Below are positions 26,618 to 35,148 of a DNA stretch of 64,000 nucleotides, piece by piece. The translations under genes and the position numbers were made by a program. The DNA comes from Sphingomonas sp. Y57. Its GTDB lineage: Bacteria; Pseudomonadota; Alphaproteobacteria; Sphingomonadales; Sphingomonadaceae. The notes beneath the pieces are model-generated. The model was given only the letters and a program-made list of their open reading frames with translations. It was not told the origin of the DNA and ran no database searches. The first letter of the stretch is position 1. Each line of letters begins with the position of its first letter. The stretch spans positions 1 through 64,000 of the forward strand of contig NZ_LDES01000022.1 of the NCBI RefSeq assembly GCF_001015195.1, read 5' to 3'.

Positions 26618-27376
26618 ATGGGCAGGCTCAGCGGCAAGGTCGCGATCATCACCGGCGGCGGCCAGGGCGTCGGCCAGGGCATCACCCAGGTCTTCGCGCG
26701 CGAAGGCGCCAAGGTCCTGATCACCGGCCGCACTCCCGACAAGCTGGAGGCGGCGGTCGCAGAGCTCAAGGCGGCCGGCGGCGATGCCGCATGGATCGCC
26801 GGCACCGCCGGGGTCCGCGCCGATGCCGAGGCGGCGGTGGCGAAGGCGGTGGAGTTGTTCGGTGGGCTCGATATCCTGGTCAACAACGCCCAGACCTCAC
26901 GTCCCGGCGCGATGTTCGAGGATACCGACGACGATCTGTTCGCGCTGACGATCAATTCGGGGCTCTACGGAACCTTCCAGCACATGCAGGCAGCGCTGCC
27001 CGCGATGAAGAAGCGCGGCGGCGGGTCGATCATCAATTTCGGTTCCTATGAGGGCATTCACGGCGGGGTGGGCTTCGCCGCCTATGCCGCGACCAAGGAG
27101 GCCATTCGCGGCCTGTCGCGCACCACCGCGCGGGAACTGGGCAAGTACGAGGTCCGCGTCAACGTGATCTGCCCCGCCGCGCTCAGCCCGATCGCCGAGC
27201 AATGGGTCAAGGACTTCCCCGAGGAGGCCGAGAAGGTGATGAAGCTGGTCGCGCTCGGCTATCTCGGCGACTGTGCCGAGGATATCGGCCCCGCCGCGCT
27301 GTTCCTGGCCAGTGACGACAGCCGCTACGTCACCGGCCAGACGATCAATGTCGACGGCGGCCAGATGATGCTGTGA
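26618..27376 (+). CDS. SDR family oxidoreductase
   Basis: Dehydrogenase of 252 residues, 17 bases after the Rieske gene and with GGGAGACGAGGAAG before the ATG. Motifs are GGGQGVGQG, NNAQ (in place of NNAG), NFGSYE and YAATK. The catalytic Ser is in the FGS segment. The C-terminal FLASDDSRYVTGQTINVDGG is canonical. Shares one base with the next SDR. Probably an alcohol or dihydrodiol dehydrogenase acting after the oxygenase. Confidence 0.88.
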   Translation: MGRLSGKVAIITGGGQGVGQGITQVFAREGAKVLITGRTPDKLEAAVAELKAAGGDAAWIAGTAGVRADAEAAVAKAVELFGGLDILVNNAQTSRPGAMFEDTDDDLFALTINSGLYGTFQHMQAALPAMKKRGGGSIINFGSYEGIHGGVGFAAYAATKEAIRGLSRTTARELGKYEVRVNVICPAALSPIAEQWVKDFPEEAEKVMKLVALGYLGDCAEDIGPAALFLASDDSRYVTGQTINVDGGQMML

Positions 27377-28257
27377 TGGGAGAACTGAGTTTTACAGGCC
27401 GCACGGCGATCGTCACCGGCGCGGCCAAGGGCCTGGGCCGCGCCTATGCCCACTGGCTCGCCGCGCGCGGCTGCGCGGTGGTCGCCAGCAACCGGCTCGC
27501 GCCGGACGGCGGCTCGGCGGCACAGGCGACGGTCGACGAGATCGTCGCGGCGGGCGGCCGCGCGGTGGCACATGACGGGCCGGTCGAATCCGACGCGGCG
27601 GCGGTCGAAATGGCCGATATCGCGCTCCGGCACTTCGGCGGGATCGACATTTTCGTCAGCAATGCGGGGGTGGTGCGCTGGGGCGAATTCGGCGCCGTCA
27701 CCGCCGACCAGATGCGTGAAGTAATCGACACCAACCTGTGGGGCTGCATCCACGGGCTGAACGCGGTGTGGCCGGCAATGACGGCGAGCGGCTATGGCCG
27801 CATCGTCCTCACCGCATCGAGCGCGGGCCTGTGGGGCCAGATGCGGTCGCCCGCCTATGGCGCCTCCAAGGCGGCGATGATCGGCCTCGCCCGCTCTGTC
27901 GCGCTCGACGTGCCCGAAGGCGCCGACATTCGGATCAACGTGATCGCGCCCGCCGCCTATACGCCGATGTCCGCCGCCCATTTCGACGCGAAATGGGCCG
28001 ACTATGCCTCGGCCGACCGGGTCGCCCCCGTCGTCGGCTGGCTGGCGAGCGATCGCTGCGGCGACTCGGGCGGTATCTATCATGCCGGCGCGGGCCATGT
28101 CCGGCGCGTCCAGATCCTCGAAGGACCGATCGAGGATCTGTCGAGCGGCCCGATCGAGGAGGTGATGGCCCGGCTCGAGCCAAAGCCCGAATGGACAAGT
28201 TCCTTCGCGTCGGGCGCGGAGCTGATGCCCGAACTGGCCAAGGCGGCGGGATCATGA
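27376..28257 (+). CDS. SDR family oxidoreductase
   Basis: Dehydrogenase of 293 residues; the ATG at 27376 overlaps the stop of the previous gene by one base. Motifs are TGAAKGLGRAYAHWL, SNAG, TASSAGL and YGASK. It resembles the 17-beta-HSD4/multifunctional-enzyme type 2 dehydrogenase domain, which acts on 3-hydroxyacyl-CoAs, and has a C-terminal tail of about 60 residues beyond the core. ATGA overlap with the next SDR. Confidence 0.86.
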   Translation: MGELSFTGRTAIVTGAAKGLGRAYAHWLAARGCAVVASNRLAPDGGSAAQATVDEIVAAGGRAVAHDGPVESDAAAVEMADIALRHFGGIDIFVSNAGVVRWGEFGAVTADQMREVIDTNLWGCIHGLNAVWPAMTASGYGRIVLTASSAGLWGQMRSPAYGASKAAMIGLARSVALDVPEGADIRINVIAPAAYTPMSAAHFDAKWADYASADRVAPVVGWLASDRCGDSGGIYHAGAGHVRRVQILEGPIEDLSSGPIEEVMARLEPKPEWTSSFASGAELMPELAKAAGS

Positions 28258-29204
28258 TCCGCTTCGATGGACAGGTGGCGATCGTCACCGGTGCCGGTGG
28301 CGGCATGGGCCGCGCCTATGCGCTCGAACTGGCGCGGCGCGGAGCGCGGGTACTGGTCAACGACTATGGCGGCGGCGTGTTGGGCGAGCGCGACGGCACC
28401 CCCGGCCCGGCGCAGGCGGTAGCCGCGGAGATCCGCGCGGCGGGCGGACAGGCCGAGCCAAACGGCCAGGCGGTGGGAAGCGCCGACGCGGCCCGCGCCA
28501 TCGTCCGCGCCGCGCTCGACGCTTTCGGGCGGGTCGATATCCTCGTCAATAACGCCGGCACCGCGCTGGCCGGCTCCCTCACCAGCCATGACGACGACGC
28601 AATCGAGCGTCATTACGCCACCAACCTGATCGGCGGCCACCACCTTATGCGCGCCGTGTGGGCGCTGATGGCCGTGCAGAAATACGGCCGAATCCTCAAC
28701 ATCAGCTCGAACGGTGCGCTGGGCGTCGGCGGCAACGCACCCTATGCCGCCGCCAAGGCGGGCATGCTCGGCCTCACCCTCGACGCGGCGATAGAGGGCC
28801 GGCCGCTCGGCATCCTCGTCAATGCGGTGATGCCGACCTCCTATTCGCGGATGATCGATCAGATTCCCGATCCGGCGACAGTCGCCTGGTTCCGCGATCA
28901 CCTCGCGCCCGAGCAGGTCGCCGCGGCGATGGCCTGGTTTCTCAGCCGCGACTGCACGCTGTCCGGCCGGATCTGGCTGACCGGCGGCGGGCGGCTGTCA
29001 AGCCTGGTGATGGCGGAGACCGGCGATATCTGCGATCCGAACCTCGCCGCCGAGCAGATCCCGAGCCTGCTGGACCGGATCATCGACGAGAGCCGGTTGA
29101 CCGTGGTTCACGACCAGGCGGAGGCCGGCGCCCGCTATTTCGAGCATTTCCCCTGGACCGCTGCCGTCAGCGCCGACTTCGGCCCGGATGTGGAGCGGGG
29201 ATAG
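28254..29204 (+). CDS. SDR family oxidoreductase, MFE2-like
   Basis: Dehydrogenase of 316 residues. Motifs: TGAGGGMGRAYALELARRGA, the VNDYGGGVLG loop typical of multifunctional-enzyme type 2 (D-3-hydroxyacyl-CoA) dehydrogenases, NNAG, ISSNGAL and YAAAK. It starts inside the stop of the preceding SDR. It is the third consecutive SDR after the Rieske oxygenase. The C-terminal extension (WFLSRDCTLSGRIWLTGGG and beyond) is like the MFE2 group. The operon ends in an extragenic palindromic element. Confidence 0.86.
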   Translation: MIRFDGQVAIVTGAGGGMGRAYALELARRGARVLVNDYGGGVLGERDGTPGPAQAVAAEIRAAGGQAEPNGQAVGSADAARAIVRAALDAFGRVDILVNNAGTALAGSLTSHDDDAIERHYATNLIGGHHLMRAVWALMAVQKYGRILNISSNGALGVGGNAPYAAAKAGMLGLTLDAAIEGRPLGILVNAVMPTSYSRMIDQIPDPATVAWFRDHLAPEQVAAAMAWFLSRDCTLSGRIWLTGGGRLSSLVMAETGDICDPNLAAEQIPSLLDRIIDESRLTVVHDQAEAGARYFEHFPWTAAVSADFGPDVERG

Positions 29205-29227
29205 AGGTGGTTCGGCTAGGAACCAAT

Positions 29228-29349
29228 CGTTCGTCCCGAGCGAAGTCGAGGGACGTTGGCTCTCGAAACATATCTCGACTTCGGCATTTGGCCGAAGTTT
29301 ATCCCGAGCGCCTGCCTTGCAGGCAGTCGAGGGGTTCGGACCGAACGGA
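29228..29349. repeat. Extragenic palindromic element, copy 2
   Basis: The same 30-mer as copy 1 starts at 29228 and is followed at 29273 by the TCTCGACTTCGGC part with the nested GGCATTTGGC variant, ending near CCGAACGGA. It lies between the convergent SDR (+) and small repeat protein (-). Sequence between the two halves differs from copy 1, so the ends are conserved more than the middle. Confidence 0.8.
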
Positions 29350-29376
29350 ATGTCTCATCCAGCCCGAGACAGGCGC

Positions 29377-29664
29377 CTAAGCGTCCTCGTCGCGCTCCGG
29401 ATGGACATTCTCCAGCGGCCGCATGTCGCTCGCCAGCGCCATGATCATCCGGCTTTCCTGGCTGGTGACGGGCCGCGCCCGGGTCACCGGCGGCGGCGCC
29501 AGCGTCGGATCGCGGTGGACGTTCTCATCGGGGCGCACATCCGTCGCCATTGTCATGATGCGGCGGCTTTCCTCGCTGCTGATGTCCTTGCTCAAGGCCT
29601 CTCCCTCCATCGCTTCCCGGCAGGCTATCATGCGCGCCGCCTGCGGCAAACTCATCATCAGCAT
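29377..29664 (-). CDS. Small hypothetical protein with internal tandem duplication
   Basis: A 95-residue protein I do not recognise. After a hydrophobic start (MLMMSLPQAARMIA) it contains two similar segments: SSEESRRIMTMATDVRPDENV and TSQESRMIMALASDMRPLENV, about 35 residues apart, with a Pro-rich linker. The shared pattern is S-x-E-S-R-x-I-M-x-x-A-[TS]-D-x-R-P-x-E-NVH. The conserved repeat favours a real gene. GGAGG lies just upstream of the start. A 95-residue frame on the other strand (29423-29710) is less convincing. No signal peptide or known domain; function unknown. Confidence 0.5.
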   Translation of the reverse strand: MLMMSLPQAARMIACREAMEGEALSKDISSEESRRIMTMATDVRPDENVHRDPTLAPPPVTRARPVTSQESRMIMALASDMRPLENVHPERDEDA

Positions 29665-29737
29665 GATGGGGCCTCCGCCGGGCGTGGCCCCCTCTCGTAC
29701 CGCCGATTAGGCTCCGCCCGAAACGATGGAGGAAAGG

Positions 29738-30670
29738 ATGGCGGGAAGACTCAAGGGCAAGGTGGCCGTGGTGACCGGCGCGGGGCGCAATATCGGCCGG
29801 GCCGAGGCGATGCTGCTGGCCGAACAGGGCGCGCGGGTGGTGGTCAACGACCTTGGCGGCGGCCCCTACGGCACCGAGGCAGCCGATGCGTCGCTCGCGG
29901 AGGCGGTCGCGCGGGAGATACGCGACGCGGGCGGCGAGGCGATCGGCCAATGTTCGAGCGTCGCGACCCGCGAGGGCGCCGAGGCCGCCGTCCAGGCGGC
30001 GATCGACCAGTGGGGCCGGATCGACATCCTCGTCAACAATGCCGGCATCGTCCGCCCGGCGCGGATCGACCGGATGACCGACGAGGACTGGCAGCTCTGC
30101 GTCGATGTCAGCCTGACCGCGACCTTCCACACCTGCCGCGCCGCGGCCCGGCACATGATCGAGCAGCGGTCGGGCGCGATCGTCAATACCGGTTCTCCCT
30201 CGGGCTTCGGCCATTGGGGCATGGCCAATTATTCGGCCGCCAAGGAAGGCGTGCTGGGCCTCACCCGCTCGATCGCACGCGACCTGGGCGAGTTCGGCGT
30301 CCGCTGCAACATGATCCGCCCGGTGTCGCACCTGACCGGCACCCACACCCCGGAGATCGACGCGACAATCGCGGAATCGGCGCGGCTCGGCATTCCGCTG
30401 CTGTGGAACAAGCCGATGGCAGCACCGCGCATGACCGCGCTGCCCGATCATGTGGCCGCGTTGGTGGTGTGGCTCTGCACCGATACCGCCGGCCATGTCA
30501 GCGGCCGTGACTTCTATATTCAGGGCGACGAGGTCGCGCTGATCCCCGAGCCCGAGGCGATACGTACGAGCTTCCATCCCGGCGGCTGGACGCTCGACGC
30601 CTTCGACGAGGAAGCCAACCGTTCCTATCTGTTCGGCGACATCCCGAACCGCTTCGTCAAACGCGGCTGA
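29738..30670 (+). CDS. SDR family oxidoreductase, MFE2-like
   Basis: Dehydrogenase of 310 residues. GGAGGAAAGG sets the start at 29738 over 29726. Motifs: TGAGRNIGRAEAMLLAEQGA, VNDLGGGPYG, NNAG, NTGSPSG and YSAAK. Like the gene at 28254 it resembles the dehydrogenase domain of type-2 multifunctional enzymes. It stands alone between the small repeat protein (-) and the convergent TonB receptor, and ends just before a strong hairpin. Long tail of about 70 residues after the SDR core. Confidence 0.86.
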   Translation: MAGRLKGKVAVVTGAGRNIGRAEAMLLAEQGARVVVNDLGGGPYGTEAADASLAEAVAREIRDAGGEAIGQCSSVATREGAEAAVQAAIDQWGRIDILVNNAGIVRPARIDRMTDEDWQLCVDVSLTATFHTCRAAARHMIEQRSGAIVNTGSPSGFGHWGMANYSAAKEGVLGLTRSIARDLGEFGVRCNMIRPVSHLTGTHTPEIDATIAESARLGIPLLWNKPMAAPRMTALPDHVAALVVWLCTDTAGHVSGRDFYIQGDEVALIPEPEAIRTSFHPGGWTLDAFDEEANRSYLFGDIPNRFVKRG

Positions 30671-30685
30671 TATCCCATAAAAAAT

Positions 30686-30711
30686 GGCGGCCGGCATGAA
30701 GGCCGGCCGCC
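30686..30711 (-). terminator. Rho-independent terminator of the TonB receptor gene
   Basis: A perfect 10-bp stem GGCGGCCGGC (30686-30695) and GCCGGCCGCC (30702-30711) with a six-base loop. Reading on the minus strand, the hairpin is followed by a run of T (seen as AAAAAA at 30679-30684), so it terminates the receptor transcript. On the plus strand it may also slow transcripts from the convergent SDR gene. Confidence 0.85.
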
Positions 30712-30729
30712 AGTTCCCGCTTCGAAAGC

Positions 30730-33063
30730 TCAGAAGCGGTACGAAACCTCCAGGCCGTAGGTGCGCGGCTCGCCATAGACGCTCGAGATGTAGCCTGCCT
30801 CGTTGTAGATGCCGATCACGCCGATCCGATAATATTTGTCGGTAGCGTTGTTGACGAACAGCGCCGCGCCGAAGCCGGTGCCGGCGATATTGTCGAGATT
30901 CGCGCGCAGGTTGACCAGCGCATAGCCCGGCTCGGTGGCGAGCACGTCGTTCTTGTCGAGATGCTGCTTGCTCCGATAGGCGACATTGGCGTTGAGCGAG
31001 GCCGCGCCTACGCTCTCCGGCAGCGGCAACCGGTAACTCAGATTGGCACCGAGCTGATGGTGCGGCGCGCCGACCAGCTCGAACTCGCCGGGTTGCCGGC
31101 CCTTGCTGATGTCGACCTTCACATAGGAATAGAAAGCGGTCAGATCGACCGGCCCGGCGGACAGGGTCGCTTCCAGCTCGCCGCCATAATGCTTCTGCCG
31201 CGCGGTGTTGGTGATGATCGTGTTGACGTTGCCCGCCGCGTCGATGGACGAAGCCTGCTTCTGGACGTTCTTATAATCCTGATAGAACAGCGCCAGGCTG
31301 GTCCTGAGCGTCGCTCCGCCGCCCAGGTCCGCGCGGTTTTTCAGGCCTAGTTCGTATTCCTGCACCGTCTCCGGGTTGAACGGCGCCAGCTCGGCGGTCG
31401 AGGCCGCGCGCAGCGAGAAACCGCCAGCGCGGAACCCGCGCCGGGCGGAAATATAGGCCGTGAGATCGTCGCTCGGCTCATATTGCAGGGTCACGTCCCA
31501 GGTGACGTCGTCCCATTTCTTGCTGTTGGTCTGCGGGCAGTTCGCCAGGCTCGGCGTGGTGCCGTCGGCAAGCCGGAACAGGCAGGCGCCAAGATTGGGA
31601 TAGTAGGCCGTCACCGTCGCGCGGCGCTTGTCCTCGGTATAGCGGATGCCGGCCGAGAGCTTGAACTGGTCGGTGAAATTATAGGTGCCCGCTGCGTAGA
31701 GCGCCCCGGTCTTCGCCCTGCCCTGCCCGACATAGGCGTTGAGGAAGGTTGCGGCCGGCGTGGTCAGCGGCAGGCCCTGGCCGGCGATCGCCAGTTCAGG
31801 GAACTGGCTCGACGTCGATCCGTCCGTGCCCTTCTCCAGGAAATAGTAGGCGCCGACCACATAGGTAAGCCGGTCGCCGAAGGCCTTGCCCTGCGCCTGA
31901 AGCTCCTCGCTATATTGCTTGATGTCACGGAAGCGGTTGCTGTTGATGAGGAACGCAGGGACGCCGTCCAGGTCCATGACCTGATTGAACTTGAGCCGGC
32001 GGTAACCGAAGATGTTCTTGATCGTGACGCCGCCCAGATCGATCGAGCTGCGGTTGGTGATCCCATAATTCTTCAGATGCTCGAACGGCTTGACCCCATA
32101 GGCGTCGAGCGTGCCGTCCTCGCCCGCGGCGGTATCGAAGCGATAGTGCGGGCGTGCCGCCTGCGCGGCGAACTGCGCCAGCACGTCCGATACCGGGATG
32201 CCGAAGCCGCGCAGCGCCGCATAACCGGCGATCGCCGGCGCGGCCGGGTTGGCGGCGGTGCCGACCAGAGCGGTACCGTGCTCGCGGGTGCGGACCCAGT
32301 CGAAGATCGTGGTCGACTCGATGTTCTCCGCCGGGTTGATCGCCAGCGAGACGCGGAAGGTGTCGTAGTTCTGGTCGTCATAGTCGCGGCCGCTGCTGAC
32401 GTCCTTGGTGAAGCCGTCGCGCTCGTGGGTCTTGCCGGCGAAGCGGACCGCGATCCCCTCGGAGATCGGCAGGTTGAGCATCGCATAGGCGTCGCGCAGG
32501 TCGAAATTGCCGATCTGGCCGCGCACCTCGGCGGCGAACTGACCGGTCGGCCTGGCCGGCTCGACCAGCACCGCGCCGCCGGTCATGTTGCGCCCGAACA
32601 AGGTGCCCTGCACGCCCTTCAGCACCTGGACCGACTCGAGGTCGTAGAGCGTGTTGGCGAAGCCGGTGCTGCGCGCCTGCACCACCTCCGCGAAATAGGT
32701 GCCGACCGGCGGATCGGTGAGAAGTTGCGATTCCTGGGTGCGTTGGCCGCGGATCGAGAAGCCGAGCTCGGACCGGGTCGTGCCCTGATTGGTGAGGCTG
32801 AGCGACGGCACCCGCGACTGGAAACTGAGCGCGTCGGTGACCCCGCCCTGGGTCAGCGCCTTGCCCGAGATCGCGCTGACCGAGATCGGCACGTCCTGCA
32901 GCGATTCCGCGCGGCGACGGGCGGTGACGATGATCTCGCCACTGTCGGCGGCACCGGTAACCGCGGCTTCCGCCTCGGCGGGCGGCGACGCCGTCTGCGC
33001 GGATGCGAACTGCGGCAGCAGCGATGCGGCACATGCCAGGAGACAGATTCTGCTGAATGCCAT
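30730..33063 (-). CDS. TonB-dependent outer-membrane receptor
   Basis: A 777-residue outer-membrane barrel with energy-coupled uptake. The signal peptide is residues 1-22 (ends FASA before QTAS). A TonB-box-like IIVTARRR and the plug domain (LQDVPISVSAIS, FSIRGQRT, VQVLKGVQGTLFGRN) follow, then the 22-strand barrel ending EVSYRF with terminal Phe. GAGGAGGG precedes the start at 33063. It is the only recognisable transport gene in the window and probably imports the bulky pathway substrate; in sphingomonads such receptors often accompany aromatic or terpenoid clusters. It has no other gene in its transcript. Confidence 0.95.
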   Translation of the reverse strand: MAFSRICLLACAASLLPQFASAQTASPPAEAEAAVTGAADSGEIIVTARRRAESLQDVPISVSAISGKALTQGGVTDALSFQSRVPSLSLTNQGTTRSELGFSIRGQRTQESQLLTDPPVGTYFAEVVQARSTGFANTLYDLESVQVLKGVQGTLFGRNMTGGAVLVEPARPTGQFAAEVRGQIGNFDLRDAYAMLNLPISEGIAVRFAGKTHERDGFTKDVSSGRDYDDQNYDTFRVSLAINPAENIESTTIFDWVRTREHGTALVGTAANPAAPAIAGYAALRGFGIPVSDVLAQFAAQAARPHYRFDTAAGEDGTLDAYGVKPFEHLKNYGITNRSSIDLGGVTIKNIFGYRRLKFNQVMDLDGVPAFLINSNRFRDIKQYSEELQAQGKAFGDRLTYVVGAYYFLEKGTDGSTSSQFPELAIAGQGLPLTTPAATFLNAYVGQGRAKTGALYAAGTYNFTDQFKLSAGIRYTEDKRRATVTAYYPNLGACLFRLADGTTPSLANCPQTNSKKWDDVTWDVTLQYEPSDDLTAYISARRGFRAGGFSLRAASTAELAPFNPETVQEYELGLKNRADLGGGATLRTSLALFYQDYKNVQKQASSIDAAGNVNTIITNTARQKHYGGELEATLSAGPVDLTAFYSYVKVDISKGRQPGEFELVGAPHHQLGANLSYRLPLPESVGAASLNANVAYRSKQHLDKNDVLATEPGYALVNLRANLDNIAGTGFGAALFVNNATDKYYRIGVIGIYNEAGYISSVYGEPRTYGLEVSYRF

Positions 33064-33233
33064 GACGACCCTCCTCTCGATGCCCTCGGGACCATGCCCG
33101 GAGCCTTTTGTTTCGGGAGAAGGGAACAGCCAAAGACCCCGCCGACACAATGGCGCCACGGACATATCGGCTCCGTGATCAGGTGCCCCGCGCGCCAGCC
33201 GGAGTTATTTTTCGATGGACTGTGGTGCGGATG

Positions 33234-34316
33234 CTACATAGCCGCGACGGGCGCCGCGCCGAGGTCCACGGCCGCCCAGCCGAAGCGCGGCGCCACCGCC
33301 GCATTATTCTCCTCCGCCTGCCACTCGACCGGGTTCACCATCCAGTAGAACAGGCCGTAGACCATGTGCGCGCGGATGGCCGTCCAGGCTTCCGCCTCGC
33401 TCGGCACATCCGCCACGCCATGGCGTCCCAGCGCGGCGAGATAGCCCGCGATCAGGTCGCGTTCCCAGGCGCGGCGATCGAGCGGATCGAGCGCCGACAC
33501 GTAGAAATAGGTGACATCCTGCGCCCAATGGCCGCGCCGCGCGGTCTGCCAGTCGAGGAAGCCGGGCCGCCCCGCAGCATCGAGATACATATTGCCGAGA
33601 TGCGCGTCCCCATGGATCACGCAGGTCGGCCCGCCAGGCGCGAAGCGGCGCAGCGCCTGCAAGGCGGCATGCATCGTCTCCCGGTCGCGGCAGGCGCGCG
33701 GGATGCCGAGCGAGCGCGGCAGGCCCATATAATGGGCCCAGGTCTCGGGCTGAAGCTGGCCGCGCCCGAAATCGCCCCAGGCCTCGTCGGGCAGCGGATC
33801 GTGCCGCATCAGCCAGCCCAGTTCGCCCTCGTCGGCTAGGGCCGGGCTGTTCCACCAGCGCGCGTGGAGCGCCGCCAGATCGTCGAGGAAGGCCGCCGCC
33901 TGGTCGCGGGTGAGCGGCTGCTGCACCCGACAGATCTGCGCTCCCGCCGGACGCAGATCCTCCATGACCACCACGCCCTGATCGGCATTGGCGGCCGCGA
34001 AGAAGCAGCGCGGCAGACCAATCGACAGGCGGGGCGCGATCTCCGCGAAGAAGCGGGCCTCGGTCTGGTAGCAGAATTTCACCAGCTCGCGGTGCTCGGC
34101 AAGACCGGCCTTGACACACAACCGTTCGGGCAGGCCTGCATCGCGGCCAGTCCGGTTGTAGGTCGCGGCGATCATCATCTTGGTACCGGTGCCCCACAGG
34201 ATATCGGTTACCTCGATCCTCTCGACGGTCACGCCGGGCGCATAGCCGGACAGCGCCCCGCCCAGCCAGGCGACCGTCACCTCCTCGGGCAGCAGCGGCA
34301 GCCGAGGGCCGCTCAT
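33234..34316 (-). CDS. APH/ecdysteroid-kinase-like phosphotransferase (1)
   Basis: A 360-residue protein-kinase-fold small-molecule phosphotransferase. Seen: ATP Lys69 in LCVKAG, the catalytic loop HGDAHLGN (His235, Asp237, Asn242) and the metal site DWQ at Asp255. Families with this layout phosphorylate hydroxyl groups of antibiotics, steroids or, as in LvaA and ACAD10/11, 4-hydroxyacyl-CoAs. It overlaps the SDR stop upstream by four bases (ATGA), so it is the last gene of the PhyH-SDR-kinase operon. A second copy lies at 63139. Confidence 0.85.
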   Translation of the reverse strand: MSGPRLPLLPEEVTVAWLGGALSGYAPGVTVERIEVTDILWGTGTKMMIAATYNRTGRDAGLPERLCVKAGLAEHRELVKFCYQTEARFFAEIAPRLSIGLPRCFFAAANADQGVVVMEDLRPAGAQICRVQQPLTRDQAAAFLDDLAALHARWWNSPALADEGELGWLMRHDPLPDEAWGDFGRGQLQPETWAHYMGLPRSLGIPRACRDRETMHAALQALRRFAPGGPTCVIHGDAHLGNMYLDAAGRPGFLDWQTARRGHWAQDVTYFYVSALDPLDRRAWERDLIAGYLAALGRHGVADVPSEAEAWTAIRAHMVYGLFYWMVNPVEWQAEENNAAVAPRFGWAAVDLGAAPVAAM

Positions 34317-35131
34317 GCTTCGGAGATCAGGGCATGGCCGACCAGCGGGCCAATCCCCTCGACGCCGCCGTCGACGGCCAGATGGACGCCGTTGATGAAG
34401 CGCGCCTCGTCGCTGGCGATGAACAGCACTGCCTGGGCGACATCCCACGCATCGCCCTCGACGCCGAGCGGGCCGACCTTGCGGCGCGCCTCGCGCATCT
34501 CGGCGGGCAACTTGCTCATCGCGTGCGGGGTCATGACATGGCCGGGCGCGACCGTGTTGACGCGGATGCCCTGCCGCCCATGCAGCACGCCGATCTCGCG
34601 GGAGAGCTGCGCCATTGCCGCCTTGGAGGGGCCGTAGGCAACCGCGCCCATCGCCCTCATGCCGGCCAGCGACGAGATGTTGACGATCGATCCACCGCCC
34701 CGCTCCGCCATCACCGGCACAGCATATTTGCTCATCAGCATGACGCTGGTCAGGTTGACGGCGATCGTCCGGTTCCACAGGTCGAGCGTCACCGACTCCA
34801 GGTTGGTCGGCACCGATATGCCGACGTTGTTCACCAGAATATCAAGCTTCCCGAAGGTATTGACCGCGGTTTTTACGAGCGCCTCGCAATCCGTGGGCAG
34901 GCTGACATCTGCGGCTACGGCGATCGCTTCGCCGCCTTCTGCGCTGATCTGCGCGGCGGTAGCCTCGACACGCGCGCCGTCGAGATCGGCGCAGACGACC
35001 TTCGCCCCCTCCCGCGCCATGATATAGGCGATGGCGCGGCCGATACCGATCTCGTCCTCGGCTGCCCCGGCGCCGGTGACGATCGCGGCCTTGCCGGCCA
35101 GGCGGCCGAGATAGCGGGTGGGTTCGGGCAT
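34313..35131 (-). CDS. SDR family oxidoreductase, paired with a kinase
   Basis: Dehydrogenase of 272 residues beginning MPEPTRYLGRLAGKAAIVTGAGAAEDEIGIGRA. NNVG replaces NNAG, NISSLAG and YGPSK give Ser, Tyr and Lys, and RRKVGPLGVEGDAWDVAQ marks the C-terminal subgroup. It is very similar to the SDR at 62193 and both neighbour an APH-like kinase. The ATGA overlap with the kinase indicates a coupled step. The start is set by a short in-frame run upstream without a ribosome site. Confidence 0.87.
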   Translation of the reverse strand: MPEPTRYLGRLAGKAAIVTGAGAAEDEIGIGRAIAYIMAREGAKVVCADLDGARVEATAAQISAEGGEAIAVAADVSLPTDCEALVKTAVNTFGKLDILVNNVGISVPTNLESVTLDLWNRTIAVNLTSVMLMSKYAVPVMAERGGGSIVNISSLAGMRAMGAVAYGPSKAAMAQLSREIGVLHGRQGIRVNTVAPGHVMTPHAMSKLPAEMREARRKVGPLGVEGDAWDVAQAVLFIASDEARFINGVHLAVDGGVEGIGPLVGHALISEA

Positions 35132-35148
35132 TCTCTGTCCTTCGACGC

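Noticed and set aside
29423-29710. A 95-codon plus-strand frame opposite the small repeat protein
   Set aside because: It lacks internal conservation; the minus-strand frame has a repeated motif and a plausible ribosome site, so I kept that one with moderate confidence.
31483-33348. A 621-codon plus-strand frame opposite the TonB receptor
   Set aside because: The receptor has signal peptide, plug and barrel; the opposite frame is a compositional artefact.
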